The notes beneath the pieces were generated by a model. That model saw only the letters and a list, made by a program, of their open reading frames with translations. It searched no databases and was not told the DNA's origin. Below, piece after piece: positions 1-11,431 of a stretch of DNA of 64,000 nucleotides; positions within the stretch are counted from its first letter, which is position 1; the number at the start of each line of letters is the position of its first letter. A program made the translations under genes and the position numbers. Source of the stretch: Cephalotus follicularis (lineage: Eukaryota; Streptophyta; Magnoliopsida; Oxalidales; Cephalotaceae); contig BDDD01001508.1 of the NCBI GenBank assembly GCA_001972305.1, forward strand, positions 147,798 through 211,797, given 5' to 3'.

Positions 1-338
1 ACCTTCAATATCAACTGGAGTAACTCCTTGAGACTCCAAAACATGGTCTGGGGTTTGCATAACCAAAGTAATCTCTTTCATGCGCTTAATTACATCAACA
101 CTCTGTGATTGCATAGCTTCCATAAACCACTTCCTATCATCCTCACTAAAAAAACACAAAACACAAAGCTACACTATTGAATCAACAAGGGAAAAAATTA
201 AAAATAAAAAGTGTTAAACTGATTGTAACAAAATACAATTTTGATAGGTTACCTCAAATTGCGGGCGGGACGAGTGCCATCAGAGTTAGCAAGGCTCCAC
301 TTGAGCAGCCCATCCCAATTGGGTCCCTCTTTTGCCAT
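1..338 (-). CDS. FES1: Hsp70 nucleotide-exchange factor FES1 (HspBP1 family), N-terminal part
   Basis: Two exons are visible on the minus strand: 338-253, then 145 down to the window edge, joined by a GT-AG intron (252-146) that splits a Ser codon. The product opens MAKEGPNWDGLLKWSLANSD and continues with SEDDRKWFMEAM and VDVIKRMKEITLVMQTP, which matches from memory the start of plant Fes1A. About 77 residues are visible; the armadillo-like repeats that bind the Hsp70 ATPase domain lie beyond the left edge. FES1 proteins release ADP from cytosolic Hsp70 and protect it during heat stress (family knowledge). The start is the first ATG downstream of a TATA-like box and agrees with the conserved N terminus. 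The gene reads away from all neighbours in the window. Confidence in the family is high; which paralogue it is cannot be decided from the N terminus. Confidence 0.93.
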
Positions 339-410
339 TACTGAGACTCTCCAAAATTTGATTACTATAAAACTAATTATAAAAGAAGTAGATTTTGTAA
401 AATAAGTTTT

Positions 411-575
411 GAGTGTTTATATATAGGGAATGCCCCCATAAATCAAGAACCTTCTACTCAATTCCAGAGAATTGTGGAAGAAAGAGAGAGAGAAAGCGAT
501 CAGGACTAGCCTAGGACTAGGAGTTTTAAAGCCCAAACCTTTCATAGACTGGGCTTTCTTCGGCCCAATTTCCTC
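411..575 (-). promoter_or_regulatory. FES1 promoter: TATA box, heat-shock-element-like motif, site II motifs
   Basis: On the minus strand a TATATATAAA-type box lies at about 416-425, some 80 bp upstream of the FES1 ATG. Just upstream are GAA-CC-TTC (447-454), a perfect two-unit heat-shock element core, and further TTC and GAA units at 462-471 and 476-479 with imperfect spacing. Beyond a GA tract (about 480-496) are three GGCCCA/TGGGCT-type site II motifs at about 531-569. The arrangement suits a heat-inducible cochaperone gene. Motifs are seen; function is inferred. Confidence 0.5.
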
Positions 576-3236
576 ATTCATACTCTGATTCGAATTAAAA
601 TTTTGATCAAATTTAGTTTGAATTTTGGTCAAATGTGTAAGTTACACCGCTCTACTACATTGGAGGGACTAGCCTCATAAAATTAATGCAATTAACAACA
701 TAACATATACAAGTTATTCCCTAAACTTTGGTGTAAGTTGGGCACCCAAATAATAGTCATTTTAATAGCATGAGATGTTAATTATAACGATTTTATGAGT
801 TTAATCGATCGATTATACCGGACCTAAGTTCATGATACCGTTCGTATATTTTACTTAAATTCAACGTGTAATCCGTATCTTTTGACTTTTTTTTAAAAAA
901 ACATGTTTTTTGATTTTTTACTAACAATATGCTAACAAGTTATCACGATCTTTTAGATAGATTATCATATTCTAATTACAATTTTTTTTAATCTTCTTTT
1001 ATTAAGTAATGCCAATTGCCATGCATACTTTTTTTTTAATATTATTTCATGTTAGTTTGAGAAGCAATTATTTTTAGTTTTCTGCTTTTGTTTTAAATTT
1101 AAGAAAAGAATTTATATTTAGCTAAAATCAAAATATATAAGAATATAATTTTGAGTTTTTAAATTTATATAATAAAAGATCATAATTTCGAGTTTTTAAA
1201 TTTATATAATCTCAATGAAAAACCCAAAATTAAAGACAAAGAAATACGATATTGACACTAGATTGGACTATATAGTAGATTATAAGTAGTTGATACTGAT
1301 TGCGCTTGGTGAAGAATTAGTTGAATAAAAAGAAAATTTTTCCTCTTTCACTTTCATCTTGGAGACTGGTTAATATTGAATCTAATCCAATTAATTGACC
1401 TAACAAAATATAACTTTGAAGGAAGTAATTAGACAAGTGAGAAAAGTTGATATATTAAAAGGATGATATAGTCATAATTGAATAAAGCTAAGGTTTTTAT
1501 TGTCATAGGCTCATAGGCATAGCTGGTTTACTCTTCTTTATATGTTTTTGTTTGCTAATTTGACCAGCTATGTTGCCTTCACCGGTCCTTTTCGGTCCAA
1601 CCATACGTCACTCATGCAGAGATAGATTTCTTTTATGACATTAATATAAATAATAAAATTTATTATATAAATTAAACAAATAACAATTTAATGAATAAAC
1701 AATTTTATTATATTAATCAATGCTCAGCTGATCATATCAAAAAAATTCTTAAATACACATAATATATATTTTGATATCAAATAAGAAATACGTAAAAGAC
1801 GCACTTGTTTTTTTCATCTAATATTATTATTATTATTTAGTTTTTAAGTATTATCCATAAATTGAGATTCATGTAATAAAACTTAAATTTTTAATGATAA
1901 GATCTCATGTTGAATCTTTTGTATCTTATTGTAACAATTATGAACCAAACGCCTTATTTTCGAATGATTCACACATTTTCAGTTGCGTTTTATTTAAATT
2001 TTTATTTTGGGAAATTAAATCATATTTTTAGATATTTATCTTTATAAATAGTTTTTTTTTAGAATAATATTATTATATTTAATGAAAATACTTAGGTTAT
2101 GATAATCACAATCTTTTATGTATCTTTTTTAAATATGTGAACAAAACTTAGGTATGATAATCACATTTTTAAAAACGTTGAAATTTAAATCTAACCGAAC
2201 TCAAAAAATTTTAACATAAAAATCTCATTCTCAATAATATTAAAAAATAACTCAAATCAGATGTGCACCTTTGGGTTGTTTGAGGTTAGACTTCAAGGTT
2301 TGGGTTACTATATTTAAAATATAGACTGCAGATAAAAAAACAACCCCATAATATTTCGATGCACAAGTCAAAATCAAGTACGGGCGATGTTTTCTTATCG
2401 GTTCTTACTTTTCTTTTCAGCGTTGGTCATGAGACCAAGAATTTGTGACAATTTCTTTGTTGTTGCGGTCTACGTGGGATATTCTGCTCCATATATTGAT
2501 TGTCTTTTAGTTTGGGGAACATTTGTCGTTTTGCTATGTACAAAGTAACAAAAGCTGTTTAAATTTCTCTTGTTTTTTTTTTTTTGCCATTTACAATATG
2601 AAAATTATGATGTAACAAGACTGTACTGTTTGTTACTGTATGAATAACAATTGAGTCATCATAATTTTCATATTAATGATTAGAAAGGTTCTTAGGATAT
2701 AAATAATTTTTATGTGGTTTATCTGTTTGATTTAAAATAATAAATCACTCGATAATAACCATTTAATCCATGTATCAAAAAATAAAATTTACGTAATAAA
2801 AATACTGTGTGATATAAAACATTGTTATTCTTTTCTTATAAAGGTTTAGTGACAAATGAAAATAAAAAAATTCTTCAATGTCAAATGTAACTTAAAAGGC
2901 GAAAAAACTCATTTATGTCGTTTTAAATAAAAAAAAATATATAATACAAATCATATATTTGATGGAAGAAAGACAAATGTGTAAGTCAAACATTTTGTCA
3001 AATATTTTCCTTTTCTCATATATATGCAAATCTCATATTAATTAATATAATTGCACACACCTATTATATGATTGTTTTTTATAAAGCCGAGTTCATAAGA
3101 AAAATAATATTGATAGACATTCTACAGAGATACATGTAAGAGTCACTTTGTTCCGTCCTAATAAGGATGCGGAATATTATGGTTGAAAATATGTAACATG
3201 GGTACAATTCTTCCACAAAATCTCATCCATCTGATA
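576..3236. other. AT-rich intergenic stretch
   Basis: No gene, RNA or intact mobile element was recognised here. The sequence is AT-rich with short homopolymer runs, and small open frames have no coding character. Confidence 0.5.
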
Positions 3237-3241
3237 GATAT

Positions 3242-5008
3242 TGTCACACCCGTTCCCTACAATAACCAATATCCTACCGAGAACGGATATGACGTCCCAC
3301 ATGACAACTTCCTTTCGGAAGTCACCATATGGATTTATATAAAACTCACTTTAAACTTGGAAATCAAAAAGTTAAAACGTTTCCAAAACTTTGAAAATTT
3401 TTCTAACTCTTAAATTTTTACGAAAATCGGGCATGTAGTATCTATTTATAGGACTATGCCCCCTGTAAAGAAAAACACATTTTATAAACACACTCCCGAA
3501 GGAGGAACCAACAGTTTATAACGGGGCTCAGCCCTCAGCAAACCACATATAAAAGCAGTAAACATGGGTTAGGCTCAGCCTCAACCATTTCAACAAACAA
3601 TAAAGTAAATATATCGGGCTCGACCCTTTTCAAAGCAAAACCATAAAAGCAAGCTTTAATATAAAAACATAAGTAAATGCATGGATTTAAATGCTAATGT
3701 AGTTATGTTGTGCATGTGTTAAAATCTTGGTAGCATGCCCTGCCCTCGTGGTCCATATACAGCAACAACTAGCAACTCCTTGCCATCATCTGAAATGAAA
3801 ACACTGGGAGGGAGTTAGTCCAAATGACTAAGTGAGTAGAAACAAAACATCTCCTGTACATCCATCAAAGGATTGGATGTGCTGAAGAAAATAGAGAGTC
3901 ATATAAAACAAGAATATGTGCAACATCGAGGAAATGTAAATCATAAACAAAGACATGATCAATAAGAATCACAATATAAACAAGATATAGAAAAGTGAAC
4001 ATCAATATTCATAAAGGAAATCGAGATCCATAGACAATATTAAGATTTACAACGATATCGAGATCTCATAACGGAATCCACACATATGATCGATACTCAG
4101 CAGTGGCTCCATAACTATAAACACAAGTCAAGAATTGAACAAGATCCACAAAAGATAGGATGATCCACAAGGATGTCAAGCACATATCAATACTCAACGA
4201 TATAGTAACATAAGAATCCATGGGACAATTTCAATGATCAAATCAATGCTCTACAAATACGATAGAATCACAATAATATCAATATACATGAATATCAAGA
4301 ATCAAGACATAATCATGGATAATAAATCAAAGCATGTGCCCATAGAGTCATAAGATATAGGAGGATGCTGGTACCAATCCATCACTGCCTCATATTTACC
4401 GCCAAATCACATGGCGTCATACCATACTCCCGCCAAATCACATGGCGTCATACCATACTCCCGCCAAATCACATGGCGTCATAACATAACCGCTGCAGCA
4501 ATAATACTAGGTAAGGCTACAGGATGTGATCATCATCCATCATACACCGGTGTAGAGTGCCTACCTCTGCCTCGAACGAGGGGCCGGCATGATCAGTATG
4601 ACCGGCCCAACCCACGACGCCAAAACTGGCGGAGGAGCAACGGCAGTGTCGGCAGGCGAAGAAGAGAAGAAGAGAAAGAAGAAAAAAGAGGAGGAAGGAG
4701 GCTTACCGGCGGCTGAAGGAAGACACGCGCCGCTCTTCCCGGTGCCTGGCGCTTCCCGGTGCCGCTCTCTCTCTCCCCCCCGATCTCCCTGCATCTCTCT
4801 CCCGATCTCTCTCTCTGTGCAACTCTCTCCCTCTCTGTTCTCAAACGGGCGCTTTGCCCGTTTCTTTAATGGGTCGCCAGACTCCTGTTTTTTTTTTTTT
4901 TTTATATATAATATTAGTGTTATAATATTAACAATAATAGCAAGCACAATTAAATACTGTGCTTACGTCATGCACATCGACCTCGTAAAAGTGACACGGT
5001 GTGTCACA
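3242..5008. mobile_element. Solo LTR, Gypsy-like, about 1.77 kb
   Basis: The element begins TGTCACACCC and ends GGTGTGTCACA, giving the TG...CA ends of an LTR with short inverted termini. It is flanked by a perfect 5-bp target duplication GATAT (3237-3241 and 5009-5013). No internal coding region or second LTR is present, so it is a solo LTR left by recombination between the ends of a full element. The inside is compositionally mixed: an AT-rich left part, three 31-bp tandem units at 4400-4488, and a GC-rich and CT-rich right part (4560-4870). Lineage is uncertain; long LTRs with such termini are common in Gypsy. The intact TSD suggests moderate rather than great age. Confidence 0.8.
4400..4488. 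repeat. 31-bp tandem repeat, three units, inside the solo LTR
   Basis: The motif starting CGCCAAATCACATGGCGTCA begins at 4400, 4431 and 4462, a period of 31 bp. The first two units are essentially identical and the third diverges at its end. Each unit holds the near-palindrome CGCCAAATCACATGGCG. Confidence 0.9.
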
Positions 5009-5013
5009 GATAT

Positions 5014-6343
5014 AGAGTGACAATTTTTTAAAATATCCATAAATCAACATGCCAACATGATCTCGCATATGTTCTTTGTTGTCACTGTTCCCAAATGCGT
5101 TAATTATTTTTTATTTTTTATAAAGATGATGAAATTTCATTAAAACTCTATAATGATTAAGATTACAACACAAATAATAAACATAACTACTATAAAGTGA
5201 TACAATCGTAAAGAAATTCGCTTTTAAAGTATCATCGTTCGAAAGTGATACTGTCCAAAAAAATTTCACCCATTTGTCTGTCTTGAATAACCTCAATCAC
5301 GGTTAAATGATGCTCTTCAGCTACAGCTTCAACAACTGCTTTAACTTCCGTTTGCATTTGATTGGGGGTCGATTGATAATCAACTGCCTGATAATACTCT
5401 AGCCACAACTTAATGACACATATGTAGAGGACCATGAATTCCACCAAAACATGTACCACCATACCAAGGTCATCAAAAGCCACCATAAAGCGTACTAGCT
5501 ATTTCGATCTAGTGTATACACTAGCAGATCGGTTAACAATAATCACCACTTAAGATGAAAATAATACTGAACTGATATAAAGACCAACGAATCTAAAACA
5601 ATCATTAATAAAGGTGAGAAACACCTACCAAAAGATGTTAGTAAGAGTTACGCTTAAAACTAAGACAAAACAATTATGATATTTTTTTTGATACATATTG
5701 ATAGAAGAAGGGGAAATGAAACTAATCATATCTACGAGAATACTCAATTTCTGGGTCTCTTACTTACAAAAATAAAAACAATACTATCAAAATACAAAAT
5801 CATTGGTACAATTACGATAATTTTGGTACTCAATTGTTCAATATCTTAGCATTCCAATTCAGTCGACCGGCATCACAGTTGTAAACAAACCATCTAGTTA
5901 TGTTTCCCTACATGGCTTCCCACTTTTAATAAACCAACGTTTGTTGGAAGCAGTGAAATGGAAATCGATAGAGGTTCGAATTCTGGTCAGATTCGAATCA
6001 ATTTAACAAAATCTAAAAATATCTGCGTATAAATAAATTATAATTTCATAAATCCATATATATCAGATTCTTTGATTTGTTTATAGGTTACCCTTTTAAA
6101 ATCATATAAATCTACAAAATAAAGTATTGAGCATTAATTCTAAAACAAAACATAATATCCAAAATTATATATAACCATAAATAAATTGATAAACACAATC
6201 CAATTTATTTATAGATTTTGTTAAAGAGTGTCTTAAAGCAAATGTTAAGTATATTTTTTATTGGTTCATTAATTTCATTATCTAGATAATAATATATTTA
6301 ATTAATTTTAGTTTTGTTTTGTATATTTATTATTATTATTATT
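5014..6343. other. AT-rich intergenic stretch
   Basis: Nothing recognisable as a gene. A 16-bp perfect palindrome CTAGTGTATACACTAG lies at 5509-5524. A minus-strand open frame of 84 codons at 5232-5486 has no recognised domain. Simple TTA/TTG-rich tracts occur toward the right end. Confidence 0.5.
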
Positions 6344-6438
6344 AAAAATTACAGTACTTTTTTTAAATCAAGAAACAAAGTGTACTTTTTTTTAAAACAG
6401 GTTTTTTTCTTGATTTAAAAAAAAGTACTGTAATTTTT
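6344..6438. repeat. Inverted repeat (about 32-bp arms) with flanking direct repeats
   Basis: The left arm (6344-6375, containing AATTACAGTACTTTTTTTAA) is the reverse complement of the right arm (about 6406-6438), with a roughly 30-bp loop. Both sides carry a similar direct repeat, TTTAGTTTTGTTTTGTATAT at about 6306 and a close copy at about 6436, each running into (TTA)n. It looks like a small foldback element; the family is not determinable. Confidence 0.65.
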
Positions 6439-6453
6439 AGTTTTTGTTTTATA

Positions 6454-6488
<35 letters not shown>

Positions 6489-6513
6489 AAGTGATAAGTA
6501 TTTTAGATATCTT

Positions 6514-6760
6514 AATACCTCAGGGAGGTTTTTATTGGATGGATTAATACCTCAGGGAGGTTTTTGTTGAATCTTAAAATAGAGGGAGAAAAAAGTTGTA
6601 AAATATTATTATTATTATTATTGTAAAATTAGGGGTATTTTGGGTATTTTAATACTCCAGGGAGGTTTTTGTTTGATAGATTAATACCTCAAGGAGGTTT
6701 TTGTAATATCTTAAAATAGAGGGAGAAAAAAATTATAAAAGAATACCTCAGGGAGGTATT
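6514..6760. repeat. Five-copy AATACCTCAGGGAGGTTTTT repeat upstream of the RING gene
   Basis: Copies of the 20-mer lie at 6514, 6546, 6651, 6683 and 6742; the third, fourth and fifth are slightly variant. A higher-order unit of about 137 bp is repeated: two copies spaced 32 bp, then a stretch containing AAAATAGAGGGAGAAAAAA. The array ends about 285 bp before the RING gene start and may lie in its promoter. Origin is unknown; it may be a decayed tandem array or the end of an old element. Confidence 0.8.
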
Positions 6761-7044
6761 TGTAATTGTCCCTTATTATTTTGAATGCTCGAGTTTTTGC
6801 TAAAGTAAAAAAGAAAAAAAGCGTAAGTACTACGCTTGACCAATAACGCGCTTTCACGTTAAGGACTTTCACGCACGCCATCTTTAAAAGTTGTAACACA
6901 CTGCTCTTGACCCTCCATTTACACCTTCTTAGCTTCGTTTCTCATATATTAGGGTTTTCATTTTCTAAAATAAATCTCAAAGATTCATTCTTTTTGTTAA
7001 TTTCTTCTTTAAAAAAAAAAAGCAAAAATCAAATACTACTCTTC

Positions 7045-8085
7045 ATGGATGCGATGGGCTCGTCCTCATCATTCTGGTGCTACAGATGCAACCGATTTAT
7101 CCGGGCCCGGTCTCGGGCCCAAGACGCGGTCCAGTGCCCCGATTGCGGAGGCGGATTCGTCGAACAATTCGGATCCCCGACCAGATCTCCACTTGATAGC
7201 CCAAGATTCCGCCAAAATCGCCGGAATGCCGGGGATCGATCCCCTTTCAACCCCGTCATCGTCCTCCGTGGGCCCCCAGAGGGAGACGGAACCGAAACCG
7301 AACGGTCAAATTTCGAGCTTTACTATGACGACGGATCCGGGTCGGGTCTCCGCCCATTACCATCGGGCATGTCCGAGTTTTTGATGGGGTCAGGGTTTGA
7401 CCGGCTTCTTGATCAATTAACTCAACTCGAAATCAACGGCGTAGCACGGTTCGAGCACCTGCCAGCATCTAAGGCGGCGATAGAGTCGATGCCAGTTGTC
7501 AAGATCTTGAACTGCCACGTGTCGACGGAATCGCATTGCGCGGTTTGCAAAGAACAGTTCGAGCTCGACACGGAAGCTCGCGAGATGCCGTGCAAGCACA
7601 TATACCATTCCGATTGTATCCTTCCTTGGTTGGCGATGCGCAATTCGTGCCCGGTTTGCCGCCACGAATTGCCCACGGATGTGCGTGGGGTTGCGAGTGC
7701 GAGGAATTCTCCGGAAATCAGGGACGAGGAGGCTGTGGGATTGACGATATGGAGGCTGCCAGGTGGCGGGTTCGCAGTGGGGAGGTTTACTGGAGGGAGG
7801 AGAGCGGCGGAGAGGGAGCTTCCGGTTGTTTTTACGGAGATGGATGGTGGGTTCAATGCCGGAGGAGGGGCTCCGAGGCGGATTTCGTGGACCCCAAGTG
7901 GAAGGAGGTCCAGAGAGAGTGGTGGGTTAGGATTAAGCCGCGTTTTTCGCAGTGTCTTTTCATTTTTTGGGAGGATTAGGCGGCCGCGGTCCGATTCTAG
8001 GATTACTAGGAGAAGTATGTCTACCAACGTGTTTGATAGGTCGTCTAGGAGACAGAGCCAGGCGTGGAATGTGGTGAATTTTTAG
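7045..8085 (+). CDS. RDUF: RING-H2 E3 ubiquitin ligase with N-terminal zinc ribbon and DUF1117 (RDUF type)
   Basis: Single-exon gene of 346 residues. An N-terminal zinc ribbon (C12-x2-C15 ... C31-x2-C34, starting FWCYRCNRF) is followed by a low-complexity linker. A complete RING-H2 finger lies at residues 165-205: C165, C168, C183, H185, H188, C191, C202, C205. The C-terminal block contains IWRLPGGGFAVGRF and EMDGGFN, the hallmarks of DUF1117, then a Ser/Arg-rich tail ending NVVNF. This architecture is that of Arabidopsis RDUF1/RDUF2, ABA- and drought-linked E3 ligases (family knowledge). The open frame runs 46 codons further upstream to 6907, but 7045 is preferred because the conserved zinc ribbon starts immediately after it. 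The gene is GC-richer than its surroundings and intronless, as is usual for this family. Confidence 0.93.
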   Translation: MDAMGSSSSFWCYRCNRFIRARSRAQDAVQCPDCGGGFVEQFGSPTRSPLDSPRFRQNRRNAGDRSPFNPVIVLRGPPEGDGTETERSNFELYYDDGSGSGLRPLPSGMSEFLMGSGFDRLLDQLTQLEINGVARFEHLPASKAAIESMPVVKILNCHVSTESHCAVCKEQFELDTEAREMPCKHIYHSDCILPWLAMRNSCPVCRHELPTDVRGVASARNSPEIRDEEAVGLTIWRLPGGGFAVGRFTGGRRAAERELPVVFTEMDGGFNAGGGAPRRISWTPSGRRSRESGGLGLSRVFRSVFSFFGRIRRPRSDSRITRRSMSTNVFDRSSRRQSQAWNVVNF

Positions 8086-9860
8086 TAATAATTTAGTTTT
8101 TTTTTTTGTTATAATTCTTCCTCTCAAAAGAGAGAACTCTAATGTAAATTGTCTGATTCACTTACTGTATATAATGACACGTGAGGAAGAAGAGGATGGG
8201 ATTTTCGCTTTGCTTAAGTTTGTAATTCCATTGATAAAGAAGGAAATTTTGAATTGATAGTATGGGATAGAAGAAGATGATATGAAGAAGACGACTCTGC
8301 TGTTAGATTTGGCCTCTAGACGTTGTTGAGGTACAAGTCCTCTTGTATAATTGTGCTTCTAACAATGTAGGCATGAAATTGTTCCATTAATGGTTTTGGT
8401 GACATACATTATGATTTCTACTTTCTTGTTTGTTTTTCATTTCCAGCAATATGGGTTGTTGTTTATCTGCATGCAATATTTGCCGAGTCTATTCATTTCT
8501 TCTGTTTTGCGTGTTCTCTGTCTGCCTCAGTGATTACTTTTTGTGGCTTTTACTGCATTTGATTTCCCTATATTTCATTTACAGTGGGTCTACTTCTTGG
8601 TTTGAGTAATCTCTTTTTTAGAAATTTCATCTGATTTGTACTAAAATTTTAATTTGTTTGTATAATAATTTATTGTTGTGCACAAGGTCATAACTTGAAG
8701 TACGGCCATAGTCATTGATGCCTTTGTAATTGTTCCATCTGAATCGTTGAGTTGCTATTGCCTCCCAATTGTATTTAAAATTATTGATTGAAATATCCTC
8801 ATTCCTTAGGTTGTTTTGAGAGTTATTTGATGCTTCATACTCTATACCTTTAAAGATGCTTTATTTTTTCTTTTTTTCTTGTCTCGGTTACGGATTCCAG
8901 CAGTGATTTACAGTTTGATGTGTTTTACAGCACCAGCACACATTATCTTTTTTTAATGCAGTTTGGCACTGCCTACCATACTGGACAAGGCAGATGCTAT
9001 CAGTTTGGCATCCTTCACAGTTTAATCTGTTTAATATGCCAAGGCCCAAGGGATTGTGGGAATTTAACGTTTTATCCAGTAATATGACATATTTTATTGG
9101 TTTTGATTTTCAGATCACTTGAGATCCTTTTAGAATTAGCATTATTAATATAATTAAAATTTGAATTTTGAACTTCTTTTTTATGCTATGTAGTCTCATG
9201 TCAATTATTTTAAATAGTGCTTGATATTTTCAGTCTTCTCACGTTGCCTAGAAGCTGAGTTTGTAATCTAATTGCCTCTCTCTCTGAGTTTGTACTCTAA
9301 TTGCTTCTGTCTCTGTTTTGGTTCTTTAGGAACTATCCTTGTATCTGATAAACTATGGTCAATGTCTTTCAATTATTCGATTATTTTATCCGGTCTCATT
9401 GTTTAGACTTTGCAGAAAGTTGAACTCATGTGGCTGCAATGTGATACTAATGAAGTTCAGCCCTTACACTTAAAAATTTGTCTGATTGCTTTGAAGATGG
9501 TGAAATACTACTGGTGGTTTGTGTATGGTAGATGTGATGCGTTTGACGGTATCTAACGCAATCTGGCAGTGTCTTATGTTATTGGAATAATCACATGCAA
9601 AATGAAGTTTGCTATTTAACTGTTGCAATGGGTAGGTCTTATGTTACTGTTACACTCCATCAGTTTGACTTTCTGAATTACTGTATCATTGGTCAGCTAG
9701 CATTGACAGGAGAACAATTGGTTTGCACATTTGACTTACCATGGAGCTATACTTTCCTGGCTAATAATCTAGCCTGGATATTGATTGATGCTCTCAGCTC
9801 ATTATTATGGAGCTGTACTTTTCTGGTTTATAATCTAGACATTGCTGCTACTTCTGCATA

Positions 9861-10049
9861 ACACGCAAGAGATATGTGGACAAGCATGAGCATGATGCAC
9901 AAGTGCATGAAGCCATGGAAAACTTGTGTGTTGAATCTTGTGCCCTTTCATGGGTGGAAAAGCTTGGGTTGCTTGCAGACATGTTGGTTCTGTCAGACAG
10001 AGTCCCATCTCATTATCAGGCATGTTTGGGAGAAATCAAGCTACCTTGA
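9861..10049 (+). other. Unrecognised open stretch, possible terminal exon or gene relic
   Basis: A plus-strand frame of 62 codons plus stop, without a start ATG of its own, reads charged helix-like sequence including HEAMENLCVESCALSWVEKL and ending GEIKLP. The composition is more protein-like than other frames in this AT-rich spacer. It could be the last exon of a gene whose earlier exons have decayed, or of a long transcript from the RING locus. I do not recognise the family, and no convincing upstream exons with matching splice phases were found. Confidence 0.3.
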
Positions 10050-10504
10050 TTCGTTGTTGCCACAGTGTTTTCTCTTCGACTGTTCAATTTTTCTTCCAGC
10101 GATCGCATTTGAAGACACGATGTCCTGAGAGGTGCTTTCTTTGGTGGTTTGAAGTCCGTTGATCTAGAGCCCAACATTGAAATATCTCATTGAAATTGAA
10201 GTTTGTTTCCCTTGTTTTCTTTCTCTTAGCGAATTAATTTCCTTGCCACAGTCTATGGAAAGTGACCAGTTCTAGAAAAGTGACTTCTTCTTTGTCTTCC
10301 ATCGGTTGCTTCTCTTTTAACTCGATGTATGATTTCCTTTTTCTTTTGGCAAACCAATTTCCTTAACTGATCTAGAAAATTGATGGGTTGCGAGATCAGG
10401 CCACTGGATACCTAAAATAATATATATACATACATACGCCATCCGGACAGAGGGCAAAATTGGCAATCAAAGTGAGAAGATTGGATTTCGGGGATCTGTA
10501 AAAT

Positions 10505-10722
10505 CTCTGGGACCACACTTATCACAAAATCTCAGGAATCCTGAGTGCTCATGTGGCCTTATCCAAGTAGGAGCAAGCAAATCCATGTACTCTAGCTAGA
10601 TACCGATGCAACAAAACCTTCTTTGCCATTTCAATTTTAGAATCTAATCTCTTAAACCAATTCAAACATTATCTTCATCATCATTATAATAGCTGTAGGA
10701 ATAATTATCACAGAGACCCTAG
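10505..10722 (+). promoter_or_regulatory. Putative FIP promoter with two I-box (GATAAG) cores
   Basis: The minus-strand core GATAAG (CTTATC on plus) occurs at 10518-10523 and 10558-10563, within 210 bp of the FIP start. I-boxes are common in light-responsive chloroplast-protein genes. Short motifs of this kind also occur by chance. Confidence 0.3.
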
Positions 10723-11431
10723 ATGGCATCAGTTGCTTCTCTGTATAGTTCTTATGCTATGAATTCACTGAAGCAATCAGCAGTAGCAGGTCCTAGTTCC
10801 CATGGATTTCAGTCTCCACCGGCATTGGGTTCGGAAGTCATATCATACAATAGAAGGCAGAAGAATAGCAAGAAGAGATCTTTAACAATAGCTGCAGCAG
10901 TTGGAGATGTATCAGCTGATGGCACAACCTACCTAATCGCCGGTGCAGTTGCAGTCGGTCTTTTAGGAACTGCTTTCCCAATCTTCTTCTCCCGGAAGGA
11001 CCTGTAATTGCACCTTCTCTCTTTTGCTCAATTTATTTGTTTATTTTTTTATGCAATGCATGTTGCTATGTATCAAATTCACTCTAAAAAAAAGGTGTAG
11101 TCGAGATACTAAGTAAACAAACCAAGACAAGCAGGTGTGGTCATGTTTATTTGAGATGAAATCTGACCAATGCTGAACTCAAATGCAGTGAAAAGGATTA
11201 GACTTGAATGATACTATTCTGCTTGTGCGTCATATTTATTGCATAGGATATGGGGTCATCTCATTCTATGCTTTTTGCTCTGCTTGCTGCAGGTGTCCTG
11301 AATGTGATGGAGCTGGATTTGTCCGAAAGTCGGGGGTGACCCTGAGGGCTAATGCAGCGAGGAAAGATCAGGCTCAGATTGTATGTGCTCGTTGCAATGG
11401 CCTCGGCAAGCTTAACCAAATAGATAAATAA
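10723..11431 (+). CDS. FIP: Chloroplast membrane protein with DnaJ-type zinc finger (FtsH5-interacting-protein-like)
   Basis: Two exons, 10723-11003 and 11293-11431, joined through a Leu codon, give 139 residues. Residues 1 to about 56 are Ser/Ala/Arg-rich with no acids for long runs, like a chloroplast transit peptide. One membrane span lies at about 69-90 (YLIAGAVAVGLLGTAFPIFF). The C-terminal part has two CxxCxGxG units, C95-C98 and C125-C128, the zinc-binding half of a DnaJ finger without a J domain. It ends CNGLGKLNQIDK. From memory this matches Arabidopsis At5g02160, described as a thylakoid partner of the FtsH5 protease; the position between FES1 and AVT1 agrees with that locus. The start is the only ATG that gives a transit peptide. 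The name rests on synteny and recall, the structure on direct reading. Confidence 0.85.

Larger units (their letters stand above)
8086..10722. other. Transcribed-looking T-rich spacer between the RING gene and FIP
   Basis: The first few hundred bases are probably the RING-gene 3' UTR. The rest is T-rich and intron-like, with no complete gene. One stretch at 9861-10049 has coding character (separate entry). A shorter open stretch near 8969-9022 could be a relic of the same unknown gene. Confidence 0.45.

Noticed and set aside
3183-3413. 76-codon open frame across the solo LTR boundary
   Set aside because: It starts in the flank and runs over the TSD into the LTR, so it cannot be an ancestral gene.
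4411-5020. Overlapping open frames on both strands (up to 143 codons)
   Set aside because: They lie in the GC-rich and CT-rich part of the solo LTR, have low-complexity sequence and no domain.
5232-5486. 84-codon minus-strand open frame
   Set aside because: Somewhat protein-like but no recognised family, no exon context, and it lies in decayed intergenic DNA.
5941-5998. GAGGTTCGAATTCTG, a Pol III B-box-like word, as a tRNA or SINE
   Set aside because: No matching A box at the right distance and no cloverleaf could be drawn.
7422-8027. 201-codon open frame antisense to the RING gene
   Set aside because: A shadow of the GC-rich coding sequence; no domain, while the sense frame has complete zinc-binding motifs.
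9595-9861. 88-codon plus-strand open frame
   Set aside because: Made of a partly duplicated stretch (GGAGCTRTACTTT...) with no domain; the next frame at 9861-10049 looks more protein-like.
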